In this document: piece by piece, positions 30,237-39,430 of the stretch
How the letters are laid out: each line of letters starts with the position of its first letter
Position numbering within the stretch: position 1 is the stretch's first letter
DNA from: Mesostigma viride
Lineage: Eukaryota; Streptophyta; Mesostigmatophyceae; Mesostigmatales; Mesostigmataceae
Assembly: GCA_009746045.1 (NCBI GenBank)
Contig: RPFO01000702.1
Span: forward strand, 1,306,001-1,370,000
Direction: 5' to 3'
DNA length: 64,000 nt
The notes under the pieces: generated by a model
Told to the model about the DNA's origin: nothing
What the model saw: the letters and a program-made list of their open reading frames with translations, nothing else
Databases searched by the model: none
Position numbers and translations under genes: made by a program

Positions 30237-30806
30237 ATGTTCTTACTTGTTGGGCTTGGAAATCCCGGAGAGATTTACAGAAAAACTAGGCACAACGCAG
30301 GTTTTATGGCGGTAGATTTTATATCTAACCGCTATAATTTTATCTGGAATCATAAATCAAAATTTAATGCGGATATCGCCCTCGGTAATATAGAAAATTA
30401 TAAAACAGTTTTTTGTAAGCCGACTACTTTTATGAATTTATCTGGGAACGCTGTTTTACCAGTGATGTCTTATTACAAAATAGAGCGTAGTCAATTAATC
30501 GTAATACATGATGATATTGATCTTGAGTTCTGTAAAGTAAAATGCAAGTTTGGTGGGAGTAACGGTGGTCATAACGGGTTGAAATCCATAGACGAAAAAC
30601 TAGGGCAGGATTATTATAGAATTCGAATTGGCATTGGGAGACCTGTTACTAACGGTTCAGGTATTGCGAATTATGTATTGACTAACTTTTCTGATACAGA
30701 ATTGCTTGCTCTTTATAAGAAATATGAAACTATTTTAAAAAACATACACTTGTTATTTTCTTCGGAATTAGAAAATTTTAAAATCCAAATTTCTCAAGAT
30801 ATATAA
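30237..30806 (+). CDS. pth: Peptidyl-tRNA hydrolase
   Basis: Pth frees tRNA from peptides dropped by stalled ribosomes. The 189-residue product shows GLGNPGEIYRKTRHNAGFMAVD with the catalytic His (near residue 20), KPTTFMNLSGNAV, HDDIDLEFCKVKCKFGGSNGGHNGLKS, and RIRIGIGRP. All of these are in family order and at normal length. It is translated from ATG 30237 just after rplY and is probably cotranscribed with it. Confidence 0.97.
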   Translation: MFLLVGLGNPGEIYRKTRHNAGFMAVDFISNRYNFIWNHKSKFNADIALGNIENYKTVFCKPTTFMNLSGNAVLPVMSYYKIERSQLIVIHDDIDLEFCKVKCKFGGSNGGHNGLKSIDEKLGQDYYRIRIGIGRPVTNGSGIANYVLTNFSDTELLALYKKYETILKNIHLLFSSELENFKIQISQDI

Positions 30807-31122
30807 AGCTTTTATAAACACCTATATTCCGCAAGTTTTTTTCAATTAAAGCAATTTTTAGGAATTTCTACCTTCCTAGTTTTTTGTGTAATTGGTTTAG
30901 CACTGTTGTAATACTTTATACTACCCACTTTTTCTGGATATTGTGCATTATTATGCTTAATATATAAGTTGTATTTAGTTCGGGTTAACACGTCGTATAC
31001 CTAAAATACTGCGCTATATAATTTCTAAACCTTAAAGTGGAAAAAGCAATTGATAATCACCTACTAATCTGCTAGCCTCTTCAGTAACAAGCTATTAAAA
31101 AAATAGATGTATATTTTAGCTA
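30807..31122. other. Region without a gene between pth and the repeat protein
   Basis: This is AT-rich sequence with no convincing frame, hairpin or repeat. It should hold the promoter of the glutamate-rich repeat gene, but no -35/-10 pair stood out. Confidence 0.5.
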
Positions 31123-31146
31123 TTGGCTAAAGTTATTTTGTGGGGA

Positions 31147-32862
31147 ATGATAAAATGTTTTATGGGTAATAATAAAGAGGACTATTTTGAATATATAGAT
31201 ATTATTACTGGTACTATCAGAAGAAAAAGGACTGGATTATTTCCAAGGGATAATGAAAACATATTTATTGCAGATAATAATATTACTATTCCAAAAAGCG
31301 TAAAGGATAAATTGGGGGATAAAATACAAAATGCTCTACCAATTAGTTCAGAAAAGTTCCATTACTCTACTAAAACCTCTCTGCAATCACCAAGCGAGCA
31401 TAATATTCAGGCACCAGAATATTTTCCAAATGAAGAAAACTTTTCACTTTCTCCTGCTGATACATTAGCACCAATAACATTTCTTGATAGTAAAGCTAAA
31501 TTAACAGAGGGCAAGCAGTTAATAGTTAAAAATAATGAGAGTTTGTCTGATGATAGTATTGTAACAGTTGACATACCAGAAACAGCAATAATAACACAAA
31601 GGCATGTTAAGGAAAAACTACAAATAATAAAAGATACGGCAGATTCAGGAAAAGGAAATGGATTTCAAGAAATAACAACAGAGGTAGAGAGGCAAATTTT
31701 AGCCGAAGTAGAAAAAGAAACCATAGAACCTGATGAAGAAAATCTACTACAAAAACAGTTAACACAAAGATTAGCCAGGGAAGAAGAAAAGGAAAGGCAA
31801 CTACTGGACGCAGAGGACCTTGGAGGACTTGAGGAGCAGCGCGTAGGAGTGGGAAACCTGGATTTAGAGGTAGCAGAGGAAAGGCACGTGCAGGAACTAG
31901 AGCCGCCTTTAGAGGAGGAAGAGAGACAAAGGCTGGAGTTGCGCGAAGAACCTGCGGTGGAGTATATAGAGCCGCATTTAGAAGAAGAGGATGATAGGCA
32001 ACTACTGGACGCAGAGGACCTTGGAGAACTTGAGGAGCAGCGCGTAGGAGTGGGAAACCTGGATTTAGAGGTAGCAGAGGAAAGGCACGTGCAGGAACTA
32101 GAGCCGCATTTAGAAGAAGAGGATGATAGGCAACTACTGGACGCAGAGGACCTTAGAGGACTTGAGGAGCAGCGCGTAGGAGTGGGAAACCTGGATTTAG
32201 AGGTAGTAGAGGAAAGGCACGTACAGGAACTAGAGCCGCATTTAGAAGAAGAGGATGATAGGCAACTACTGGACGCAGAGGACCTTGGAGAACTTGAGGA
32301 GCAGCGCGTAGGAGTGGGAAACCTGGATTTAGAGGTAGTGGAGGAAAGGCACGTACAGGAACTAGAGCCGCCTTTAGAGGAGGAAGAGAGACAAAGGCTG
32401 GAGTTGCGCGAAGAACCTGCGGTGGAGTATATAGAGCCGCATTTAGAAGAAGAGGATGATAGGCAACTACTGGACGCAGAGGACCTTGGAGGACTTGAGG
32501 AGCAGCGCGTAGGAGTGGGAAACCTGGATTTAGAGGTAGTAGAGGAAAGGCACGTACAGGAACTAGAGCCGCATTTAGAGGAGGAAGAGAGACAAAGGCT
32601 GGAGTTGCGCGAAGAACTTGCGGTGGAGTATATAGAGCCGCATTTAGAAGAAGAGGATGATAGGCAACTACTGGACGCAGAGGACCTTGGAGGACTTGAG
32701 GAGCAGCGCGTAGGAGTGGGAAACCTGGATTTAGAGGTAGTGGGAGGAAAGGCACGTACAGGAACTAGAGCCGCCTTTAGAGGAGGAAGAGAGACAAAGG
32801 CTGGAGTTGCGCGAAGAACCTGCGGTGGAGTATATAGAGCCGCATTTAGAAGAAGAGGATGA
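31147..32862 (+). CDS. Glutamate-rich tandem-repeat protein, 5' part (frameshifted)
   Basis: The N-terminal 200 residues are unique and polar (MGNNKEDYFEYIDIITGTIRRKRTG near the start). From 31796 the protein is made of near-identical acidic modules: A (44 residues, DAEDLGGLEEQRVGVGNLDLE in its first half) and B (23 residues, RQRLELREEPAVEYIEPHL). Heptad-like Leu and Glu suggest long coiled coil. One extra G in the run GTGGGAGG at about 32740 shifts the frame, so residues after it are scrambled until 32862. The sense continues at 32807-33991. Without the extra base the protein would be about 947 residues. The longest frame opens at TTG 31123; ATG 31147 or 31162 is more likely. The family is unknown; a surface or secreted repeat protein is a guess. 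Confidence 0.7.
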   Translation: MIKCFMGNNKEDYFEYIDIITGTIRRKRTGLFPRDNENIFIADNNITIPKSVKDKLGDKIQNALPISSEKFHYSTKTSLQSPSEHNIQAPEYFPNEENFSLSPADTLAPITFLDSKAKLTEGKQLIVKNNESLSDDSIVTVDIPETAIITQRHVKEKLQIIKDTADSGKGNGFQEITTEVERQILAEVEKETIEPDEENLLQKQLTQRLAREEEKERQLLDAEDLGGLEEQRVGVGNLDLEVAEERHVQELEPPLEEEERQRLELREEPAVEYIEPHLEEEDDRQLLDAEDLGELEEQRVGVGNLDLEVAEERHVQELEPHLEEEDDRQLLDAEDLRGLEEQRVGVGNLDLEVVEERHVQELEPHLEEEDDRQLLDAEDLGELEEQRVGVGNLDLEVVEERHVQELEPPLEEEERQRLELREEPAVEYIEPHLEEEDDRQLLDAEDLGGLEEQRVGVGNLDLEVVEERHVQELEPHLEEEERQRLELREELAVEYIEPHLEEEDDRQLLDAEDLGGLEEQRVGVGNLDLEVVGGKARTGTRAAFRGGRETKAGVARRTCGGVYRAAFRRRG

Positions 32863-33210
32863 TAGGCAACTACTGGACGCAGAGGACCTTGGAGGACTTG
32901 AGGAGCAGCGCGTAGGAGTGGGAAACCTGGATTTAGAGGTAGTAGAGGAAAGGCACGTACAGGAACTAGAGCCGCATTTAGAGGAGGAAGAGAGACAAAG
33001 GCTGGAGTTGCGCGAAGAAGTTGCGGTGGAGTATATAGAGCCGCATTTAGAAGAAGAGGATGATAGGCAACTACTGGACGCAGAGGACCTTGGAGAACTT
33101 GAGGAGCAGCGCGTAGGAGTGGGAAACCTGGATTTAGAGGTAGTAGAGGAAAGGCACGTACAGGAACTAGAGCCGCCTTTAGAGGAGGAAGAGAGACAAA
33201 GGCTGGAGCT
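31796..33210 (+). repeat. Tandem 132-bp and 69-bp coding repeats
   Basis: The anchor CAACTACTGGACGCAGAGG occurs at 31798, 31999, 32131, 32263, 32464, 32665, 32867 and 33068. Spacings are 201, 132, 132, 201, 201, 202 and 201 bp. This gives eight A units (132 bp), with B units (69 bp) after A1, A4, A5, A6 and A7 and a partial B after A8. Copies differ at only a few bases. The GC content is clearly above that of the flanks. The single 202 marks the inserted base. Confidence 0.95.
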
Positions 33211-33991
33211 AGAGCAAAGGTTAGCTCGCAAGGAGGAAGAGGCCAGGCTTGAACGCGAGAGGATAGCTCGGGAGGAGGAAGAGGAAAGAGTAAAGCAGCA
33301 AAAGCTGAAGGAATATTATGATAAATATAATGCTGACGTTTTAGCAAGAGTAGAAAGGCAAAAACGGGAAGAAGAGAGGCAAAAACAGCTTCAAAAGTTT
33401 AAGGAATATCAGGAACAACAAGTAAGAGAGGTTCTAATTCAGTTAGAGCATAAGAAACAATTAGAAAAACTACGGCTAACTGAAGTATTAGATAAACTAA
33501 AAGAAGGAGTAGTGTCATTAGAATTAGCAAATAAACAAGCTACAAAGTTATTACCAGGAGGATTTTTTTTCAAAGAACATCTGCTTGTGCGAGAAGCAAA
33601 AAAACAACTGGGACTACAAAAAGTAGCTTTAGAAAATGGAGTGATACCAGGATTGGAAAAATTAGAAGAACTGGAAGAATTAGTAATTGGAATAACTAGA
33701 ACAGCAGAAGTAATAACACAAGAAACGCAAAGATTAAGACAAGTAGAAGCAGTGAAAGCAAGAATTAAAGTAGAGCATACAATAAAAAAACCTTTAGAAG
33801 TCGCAGAAAAAAAGTCCTGGTTAGAACAAATAAAATATAAATTAAGTTGTTGTTTTTCAGCAAATGATCACGAGCCAAAACCAAAAATGATCGAGATGGT
33901 TTCCATGCATACTAATGTCCAAGATGAAGAAATATCTGTTGATTCAATAGGAGAACAAGTTACTGTTAATAGTTCGGTTGAAATTGTATAA
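32807..33991 (+). CDS. Glutamate-rich tandem-repeat protein, 3' part
   Basis: This frame carries the last two A and B modules and then a unique C-terminus of about 260 residues. That part has a basic-acidic coiled coil (ARLERERIAREEEEERVKQ; about 33220-33480) and a globular helical part (LANKQATKLLPGGFFFKEH and on). A Cys-pair segment LSCCFSAND and a polar tail ending VTVNSSVEIV complete it. It joins the 5' part at 31147-32862, with which it overlaps; its apparent ATG 32807 is internal to a repeat. No membrane helix is clear. A function cannot be given. Glu- and Lys-rich coiled coils of this type recur in proteins of intracellular bacteria, which is only suggestive. Confidence 0.7.
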   Translation: MREEPAVEYIEPHLEEEDDRQLLDAEDLGGLEEQRVGVGNLDLEVVEERHVQELEPHLEEEERQRLELREEVAVEYIEPHLEEEDDRQLLDAEDLGELEEQRVGVGNLDLEVVEERHVQELEPPLEEEERQRLELEQRLARKEEEARLERERIAREEEEERVKQQKLKEYYDKYNADVLARVERQKREEERQKQLQKFKEYQEQQVREVLIQLEHKKQLEKLRLTEVLDKLKEGVVSLELANKQATKLLPGGFFFKEHLLVREAKKQLGLQKVALENGVIPGLEKLEELEELVIGITRTAEVITQETQRLRQVEAVKARIKVEHTIKKPLEVAEKKSWLEQIKYKLSCCFSANDHEPKPKMIEMVSMHTNVQDEEISVDSIGEQVTVNSSVEIV

Positions 33992-34252
33992 ATTTATAGT
34001 AAGGGCCAGTTTCTATCATTTATAAGCTTAGATTATGCGTAGAAGATAATGTATTTAGCAAAATATACAAAGGTGTAGGTTTTTCTTCAATCAATAATAA
34101 TTTTAAGAGAAAAGTTAAAATTGATAGCAACCAATAAAAAATCAATTTAAAAATGTCCCTAGATATTTTCTTTCTATCGTTATCTTTATAACAGATATAA
34201 ATCCACTTAAGTCACCCATTAAAATCTACTAAAACACTGATCTTAATAAAGG

Positions 34253-34327
34253 TGGTGCCGGATGTCGGATTCGAACTGACGACCGACCGCTTACAAGGCG
34301 GTTGCTCTACCACTGAGCTAATCCGGC
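34253..34327 (-). tRNA. tRNA-Thr (UGU)
   Basis: A 75-nt cloverleaf reads on the minus strand: acceptor GCCGGAT/ATCCGGC, D arm with GCTC/GAGC, anticodon stem ACCGC/GCGGT with loop CTTGTAA (anticodon TGT), T loop TTCGAAT, and encoded CCA at 34253-34255. The T stem GTCAG/CCGAC has one A-C mismatch. The about 260 bp to its right-hand neighbour rpsP and left to 33992 hold no other gene. Confidence 0.95.
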
Positions 34328-34506
34328 TAAGTATTAATATGAAATATTACCTCAAAAATCAAACTTTTCAAGACTTACTAGGTAACCTTCAGGTAAAAAC
34401 AGAAGTTACCAATATAATATAAGAAAACCGCCTAGAAAATATTGCAACTTCTACCACTATAATAATTATGTTAAACTCGCTAAATTTTAACTCTAATTAT
34501 GGAATG

Positions 34507-34848
34507 TTAGCTTGCAGTATTCTTTAGCTCTTTTTTAGAAGGCTTTTTAACCTGCCCCTTAACTTTTGCAGCTACTTTCTTTTCAATAGAAGCAGGAAGT
34601 TTAATACCGGCAGCCTGAATAAATTTAATAACACGCTCGGTAGGTTGCGCTCCTTGCCCCAGCCAATATTCTATGCGATCTTTCTTAAAAGTTACTCGAT
34701 TCTCATCATCTTTTTTTAGAAGAGGGTTATAGGTACCGACTTTTTCAATAAAATCGCCGTCTCTTGGAGCACGGGCATCAGCAACTACTACTCTATAATA
34801 AGGAACTTTTTTTGCTCCGCCTCTAGCTAAACGAATTTTAACTGCCAT
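34507..34848 (-). CDS. rpsP: 30S ribosomal protein S16
   Basis: S16 is an early-assembly 30S protein. The 113-residue product begins [31 protein letters not shown] and contains KVGTYNPL and [16 protein letters not shown], the family core. A Lys-rich tail of about 30 residues follows, longer than in E. coli but common in alphaproteobacteria. rpmG lies 12 bp upstream on the same strand. Confidence 0.97.
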   Translation of the reverse strand: MAVKIRLARGGAKKVPYYRVVVADARAPRDGDFIEKVGTYNPLLKKDDENRVTFKKDRIEYWLGQGAQPTERVIKFIQAAGIKLPASIEKKVAAKVKGQVKKPSKKELKNTAS

Positions 34849-34860
34849 AACTTCATTAAT

Positions 34861-35034
34861 TTATTTAATTTTTTCTTCTTTAAACTCTACGTGCTTACGA
34901 ACTTTTGGATCATATTTTTTAAAAGCAAGTTTTTCTGTTACGGTTTTGGGATTACGTTTTTTCACTAAAAAATACCCTGTACCAGCAGTGCTAACCAGCT
35001 TAACCAAAAGATTTTTATTCCTTTTTTTAGACAC
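34861..35034 (-). CDS. rpmG: 50S ribosomal protein L33
   Basis: A 57-residue frame opens with GTG (35032-35034) and reads [20 protein letters not shown], then [20 protein letters not shown], ending [11 protein letters not shown]. Length and the motif FLVKKRNPK with the Lys-rich end [10 protein letters not shown] are those of L33. It lacks the zinc Cys pairs, so it is the C-minus form. GTG is the only start that gives the full family N-terminus. It sits just upstream of rpsP, a rare pairing that suggests cotranscription. Confidence 0.94.
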   Translation of the reverse strand: MSKKRNKNLLVKLVSTAGTGYFLVKKRNPKTVTEKLAFKKYDPKVRKHVEFKEEKIK

Positions 35035-35117
35035 AACCTAGAAACCTTATTAAAAATAATTTTCGTATAAATATCTTTGTAAAATATAGTTAGAATTCTC
35101 AATTAGTCAAGAATAAA

Positions 35118-35819
35118 TTAGCCAACATAATAATATCTCCAGATAAATTCGATAATTAATATATGGAGGCAATAAATCAGTAACGCATGACGTGTTATAG
35201 GCCTTATATTAAGCGCAACCTTTTTTTCAAAATTGCCATAAGATAACGATAAATACACCATTATTGCAACCACACCACAAAACAATAAATTGGCCTTACT
35301 TAAATCAGAAAAATTAACTACTGTATGTAATAAAGAAACATAAGCAATAACAAAAGCAGCAATTTTGAGATCTATAGATTTTGCCTTAACCATATAACCT
35401 ATAATAATTATTCCTATAACTAATGAACCATAATCAAAAAGATACGAGGCAAAAGGAGATAAAATAACCAGAATGATAAAATGCAACCATCCTTTTGTTA
35501 AACTGTGAAACTGCTTATAAAAAAAAGAAAGGTAAAGTTGTCCTAAAAAAAGAGAGATTAAAATATTTGCAGGAAAAAAAGATTCAATTATAAAAATTGT
35601 AGATACTAAGTATAATATCACTCCATAAAACAGTATGTAAAAATTTACTGAATTTTTAAAGTTATAACCCACAAAAAACCCGAATATGGGCATAGCGTAC
35701 CTACCTACCACCCTTAATGCCATCATTTCAGGAAAAAAATACCCCCCTAAATGATCTACAACCATTGTAACTATTGCTCCTAGCTTCAGCAAATCTTGAT
35801 AATTTGTTTGCTTACCCAT
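35118..35819 (-). CDS. TraX-family membrane protein
   Basis: The 233-residue product is an integral membrane protein with about seven helices. The start DLLKLGAIVTMVVDHLGGYFF and the following RVVGRYAMPIFGFFVGYNF are the family signature. The end HALLIYCLHILIIEFIW is like other acyltransferase-3-related TraX proteins. TraX of plasmid F acetylates pilin, but chromosomal homologues in Rickettsiaceae have no known substrate, and no conjugation genes are nearby. Its start overlaps the end of murJ by 8 bp, so the two are translationally coupled. Confidence 0.82.
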   Translation of the reverse strand: MGKQTNYQDLLKLGAIVTMVVDHLGGYFFPEMMALRVVGRYAMPIFGFFVGYNFKNSVNFYILFYGVILYLVSTIFIIESFFPANILISLFLGQLYLSFFYKQFHSLTKGWLHFIILVILSPFASYLFDYGSLVIGIIIIGYMVKAKSIDLKIAAFVIAYVSLLHTVVNFSDLSKANLLFCGVVAIMVYLSLSYGNFEKKVALNIRPITRHALLIYCLHILIIEFIWRYYYVG

Positions 35820-37341
35820 GAGCTTTTTTCATGAAAATTAAGTGTAGTTTAAAAAAGTACAATATTAGCATGTAAACCATACCAGCTATAAAAATAGTAA
35901 AAAACAATGCTAAAGTTTTGATAAACAAATTGTCAGAATAATATAAATCTTGGCAAAAATAATTAGAAAGAAATAACACTAACATCATCACAAAAGCACT
36001 TACTCCTATTTTGTAAATACAGTGTTTAGTCTTAGTAAAAATTTTAAAATCTCCACAATTTTCTGCATATTTATTCAATAATCCAACATTATACCAAGCA
36101 GCAATACTAGAACCCATAGCAATGCCTACATGGCCAAACGGAATCATTAACACTATATTAAGAAATGTATTAACAAGCAAAGAATAAATAGTAATACGCA
36201 TAGGAGTTTTAGTATCTCCATGAGCATAAAAAATAGGCGTTAATATTTTTGCTATTACAAAAGCCGGTAACCCTAGCGAAAATGCAGCAAGTGCATTTGC
36301 TGTTTTAATCGTATCCTCGGAAACAAAAACCCCTCTCTCGTATATTAAATGAATAATAGGATTTGCTAACACAAACAACCCTATTGTAGCTGGAACAGAA
36401 AGGACAAGAGATATAATTATTGCATTATTTTGTAAATTATTAGCACTTGTAATATCTTTCTTTTGATAAATTTGGGAGAGTTCCGGCAATAAAATAGTGC
36501 CAAAAGTTACACCGATAATAGCAAGGGGAAGCTGATATAACCTTTCAGCATAAGATAAGATTGAAACAGCACCAGGAATAAAACTGGCAATAGATTGTGA
36601 TACGAATAAATTAACCTGCTGAGCACCAGAACTCATAGCGGCAGGTCCCATATTTTTAAGCAATTTTGTTACATCAGGATCATTACAAAAGTTAAGAGAC
36701 GGAGAAAAGGTTAATCTTGCTTTAGATACATAAAACCACATAAAAGCGACTTGTAAAACCCCTGCCAGAATTAGCGAATAAGATATGGCAAAATGAGCTG
36801 TTAATTTACCCTCAAAAAAATAAGTAAATAATATAACACACACATTCATAATTACTGGAGTAAAAGCAAAAGCAGCAAAGTTTTTAACCGAATTTAACAT
36901 ACCGCCTAATATCGCAGTAATTGATATAAAGACTAAATAAGGAGTTGTTATCCTGCACAGTAAAACTGCCAGCTCATACTTTTCCGATACTTCATAAAAA
37001 CCAGGAGCGATTATAGCCATAAGGTATGGCATTGCTGCCTGCATTATAAGAGTTAATAGAATAAGTACAACGGGTAATAGGGTTAATACTTCCCCGCTAA
37101 ACTTGCGCGCTGACTCTCTAGATTCTAGTAATTTTTGACTAAAAATAGGAATAAAAACTATCGATAAAGCGCCCTCCCCGAAAATTCTCCTAAATAAATT
37201 AGGGAATTTAAAAGCAACATTCACGCAATCTGCAATAGCACTTGATCCAAAAGTTGCCGCAATAAATAACTCCCTGGCTAAGCCGAAAATTCTGGAAAGC
37301 ATGGTAAAAAAAGCAACAATAATTCCAGATTTTAATAACAT
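35812..37341 (-). CDS. murJ: Lipid II flippase MurJ (MviN)
   Basis: MurJ moves the peptidoglycan precursor lipid II across the inner membrane. The 509-residue protein has about 14 helices. It carries the N-terminal signature SRIFGLARELFIAATFGSSAIADCVNVAFKFPNLFRRIFGEGALS, whose conserved Arg and Asp residues line the cavity. ILSYAERLYQLPLAIIGV is also present. Length is that of the family. It is followed by the traX-like gene in an 8-bp overlap. Confidence 0.96.
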   Translation of the reverse strand: MLLKSGIIVAFFTMLSRIFGLARELFIAATFGSSAIADCVNVAFKFPNLFRRIFGEGALSIVFIPIFSQKLLESRESARKFSGEVLTLLPVVLILLTLIMQAAMPYLMAIIAPGFYEVSEKYELAVLLCRITTPYLVFISITAILGGMLNSVKNFAAFAFTPVIMNVCVILFTYFFEGKLTAHFAISYSLILAGVLQVAFMWFYVSKARLTFSPSLNFCNDPDVTKLLKNMGPAAMSSGAQQVNLFVSQSIASFIPGAVSILSYAERLYQLPLAIIGVTFGTILLPELSQIYQKKDITSANNLQNNAIIISLVLSVPATIGLFVLANPIIHLIYERGVFVSEDTIKTANALAAFSLGLPAFVIAKILTPIFYAHGDTKTPMRITIYSLLVNTFLNIVLMIPFGHVGIAMGSSIAAWYNVGLLNKYAENCGDFKIFTKTKHCIYKIGVSAFVMMLVLFLSNYFCQDLYYSDNLFIKTLALFFTIFIAGMVYMLILYFFKLHLIFMKKAHG

Positions 37342-37520
37342 TATAAAATATTTTTAGGTTTAGATTAATTAGATGAGCAATAAGAAGAATAAGTAAACAT
37401 ATTATAATTAAGTTATTCTAAAAATAATTTAAAAGCTGAAAATTATAAACTGCTGTATCGGTTTCTGTATTTCCTCTTAGACGAAATTTACATATTAAAA
37501 AAAGATACATACAGGAAAGC

Positions 37521-38879
37521 TCACTTACTCGCAACTACTTTATTTCTTCCTGTTTCTTTTGCTTCGTATAACGCCTTGTCAGCTTTACTAATAAATTCCT
37601 CTACAGTATCACCTTGATGATATTCGGCTACACCTATGGAAATTGTTTTATGTATAACACTTACCTGCGCTGGAATGGTAAATTCTGTTCCTTCTATTAG
37701 ACTACGTGTTTTTTCAGCTACTGGAAGGCAGTTTTGTAGATCAATATTATTTAGTAGGACTATAAATTCTTCCCCTCCATATCTTGCTATTAGATCTGTA
37801 ATCCTAAAGGAAGATTTTAAGGTAGATGCTAAGGTTTTTAGAACAGCATCACCAGCGGGATGACCGTAAGTATCATTAACTTGTTTAAAGTGATCTACAT
37901 CAAACATCATAATACAAACTGGTTTATTGGTTTCTTTGCTCTTCTCCACTATTTGCCTGACATGAATATCAAAATACCTTCTGTTAAATACGCCAGTTAA
38001 GCCGTCTTTTGTTGACAGATCAACACTTTCTTCCAGCTCTGCACGTAAATCATCTTGATAACGTTTTCTTCTAAGTTGAGTTTTAACTCTTGCTTTTAAT
38101 TCACTTTTATCAACAGGGTACATAAAATAATCGTTAACCCCGAGCTCCATACCTTTAATAACTATCGCTATATCTTCTTCTTCAGCAAGCATCATAACTG
38201 CTGAATGTTTTAAAACTGGTTTTGTACGAAGCATTACAGCAACTCGAAGGGGATCAGCAGTACTTATTTGACAGCTTATAATTACAATATCGGGGATAAA
38301 TGCACCCAGACTATCAACTTCATTTGGCGATGTTAAAACCTTAACTTGACTGGAAATTTCAGAAAGATTATCTTTAATATTCTTTGCCTGAACCAAATCA
38401 TCATCAAGTAACAATATTTTACTCTCGGAAAAATCATCTTTCAGTTCGACAACAGTAGCCCCAAGTTCAGCGTTAATATTATTCCTAAGCTTTAATTCAT
38501 CGATTACAGTTTTCATTCGAGCCAAAGATTTTACCCTAACAAAAAGCGCAGTATCATTGATTGGTTTGGTAAGGAACTCATCTGCTCCTGCCTCGAGTCC
38601 TTTTACTCTATCCTCAATATCGGAGAGAGCAGTAACCATAACTACAGGTATATGAGTTGTTTCGGGGTTTTGTTTAATCTTTCTACATGTTTCAAAGCCG
38701 TCCATTCCCGGCATCATTACATCTAGCAAAACGATATCTATCCTGTTTTGAGCTAACATTTCAAGTGCTGCAACCCCATTGCTTGCAGTAAATACAGTAT
38801 AATATTCTGCCAATAATTTAGCTTCTAATAATTTAACATTAGGTTCTAAATCGTCTACTACTAATATTGTGGCAGTCAT
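37521..38879 (-). CDS. pleD: PleD-type response regulator with GGDEF domain
   Basis: The 452-residue protein has a receiver domain (phospho-Asp in VLLDVMMPGMDGFE, about residue 53), a second, degenerate receiver (about 155-275, with DDDLVQ and YPVDKSEL), and a C-terminal diguanylate cyclase domain. The active site there reads RYGGEEF (about residue 370). In Caulobacter PleD makes cyclic-di-GMP when phosphorylated during polar development. It follows divK by 5 bp on the same strand, the classical divK-pleD operon. An inhibitory RxxD site is not obvious, since the usual position before GGEEF reads RITDLIARYGG (RITD), which may serve. Confidence 0.95.
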   Translation of the reverse strand: MTATILVVDDLEPNVKLLEAKLLAEYYTVFTASNGVAALEMLAQNRIDIVLLDVMMPGMDGFETCRKIKQNPETTHIPVVMVTALSDIEDRVKGLEAGADEFLTKPINDTALFVRVKSLARMKTVIDELKLRNNINAELGATVVELKDDFSESKILLLDDDLVQAKNIKDNLSEISSQVKVLTSPNEVDSLGAFIPDIVIISCQISTADPLRVAVMLRTKPVLKHSAVMMLAEEEDIAIVIKGMELGVNDYFMYPVDKSELKARVKTQLRRKRYQDDLRAELEESVDLSTKDGLTGVFNRRYFDIHVRQIVEKSKETNKPVCIMMFDVDHFKQVNDTYGHPAGDAVLKTLASTLKSSFRITDLIARYGGEEFIVLLNNIDLQNCLPVAEKTRSLIEGTEFTIPAQVSVIHKTISIGVAEYHQGDTVEEFISKADKALYEAKETGRNKVVASK

Positions 38880-38884
38880 GATAT

Positions 38885-39265
38885 TTAAACAGTATTATTA
38901 TTACTTATAAACCTTTCCACAGAAAAAAAGAAATTGTCAATAGATACTGGTTTTGAAAGGTATAAATCACAACCAGACTCTGAAATCCTCATTACTTCAT
39001 TTTTCATAGCAAATGCAGTTATAACTATAATGGGGATTTTATTTGTTTTGGGATTATTTTTTAAAATTTTTATTAAATCTAAACCTGAAACATCAGCTAA
39101 TTGTATATCCATCAATATAAGATCCGGTAACTGCTCAATAACAATTTCCAATATATTGAAACCATCTTTTGAAAGAATAACCTCATGATCTTTTATCGTT
39201 AATAAGTCGCAAAATAACTTTAAGTTTAACTCGTTATCTTCAACTACTAAAACTTTTGCCATCAC
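38885..39265 (-). CDS. divK: Single-domain response regulator DivK
   Basis: This 126-residue receiver shows DD-like acidic pair VEDNE, the phospho-Asp in LILMDIQLADVSGLD (about residue 53), Thr in VITAFAM, and the Lys in YLSKPVS. In alphaproteobacteria DivK relays phosphate with PleC/DivJ-type kinases to control CtrA. No such kinase is close by. The first Met is doubled; ATG 39262 is equally possible. It is read with pleD. Confidence 0.93.
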   Translation of the reverse strand: MMAKVLVVEDNELNLKLFCDLLTIKDHEVILSKDGFNILEIVIEQLPDLILMDIQLADVSGLDLIKILKNNPKTNKIPIIVITAFAMKNEVMRISESGCDLYLSKPVSIDNFFFSVERFISNNNTV

Positions 39266-39430
39266 CGGTAAAAAATTATTTTAACAAATATTAAATAACT
39301 ATTGTTATTTAAACCCTACCATAACCCTATTATAATGGGGGATTATAATCTAACTAAGGTTAATTTGCTTTCTAATTATACCAACCTAGGCTTTTTAAAT
39401 TATAATGTGACCTTATTGCTATTCCCTAGT

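Noticed and set aside
31796-33210. CRISPR-like repetition
   Set aside because: Units are 69 and 132 bp, contiguous, in frame and without unique spacers; no cas genes nearby.
31665-33347. 560-codon Ser-rich open frame on the minus strand across the repeats
   Set aside because: It is the mirror of the coding repeats: unit lengths divisible by three keep the opposite strand free of stops. Composition is low-complexity, and no start signal or ending outside the array makes sense.
35118-35819. Conjugative element suggested by the TraX-like gene
   Set aside because: No other tra or integrase genes are present; chromosomal TraX-like genes are common in this family.
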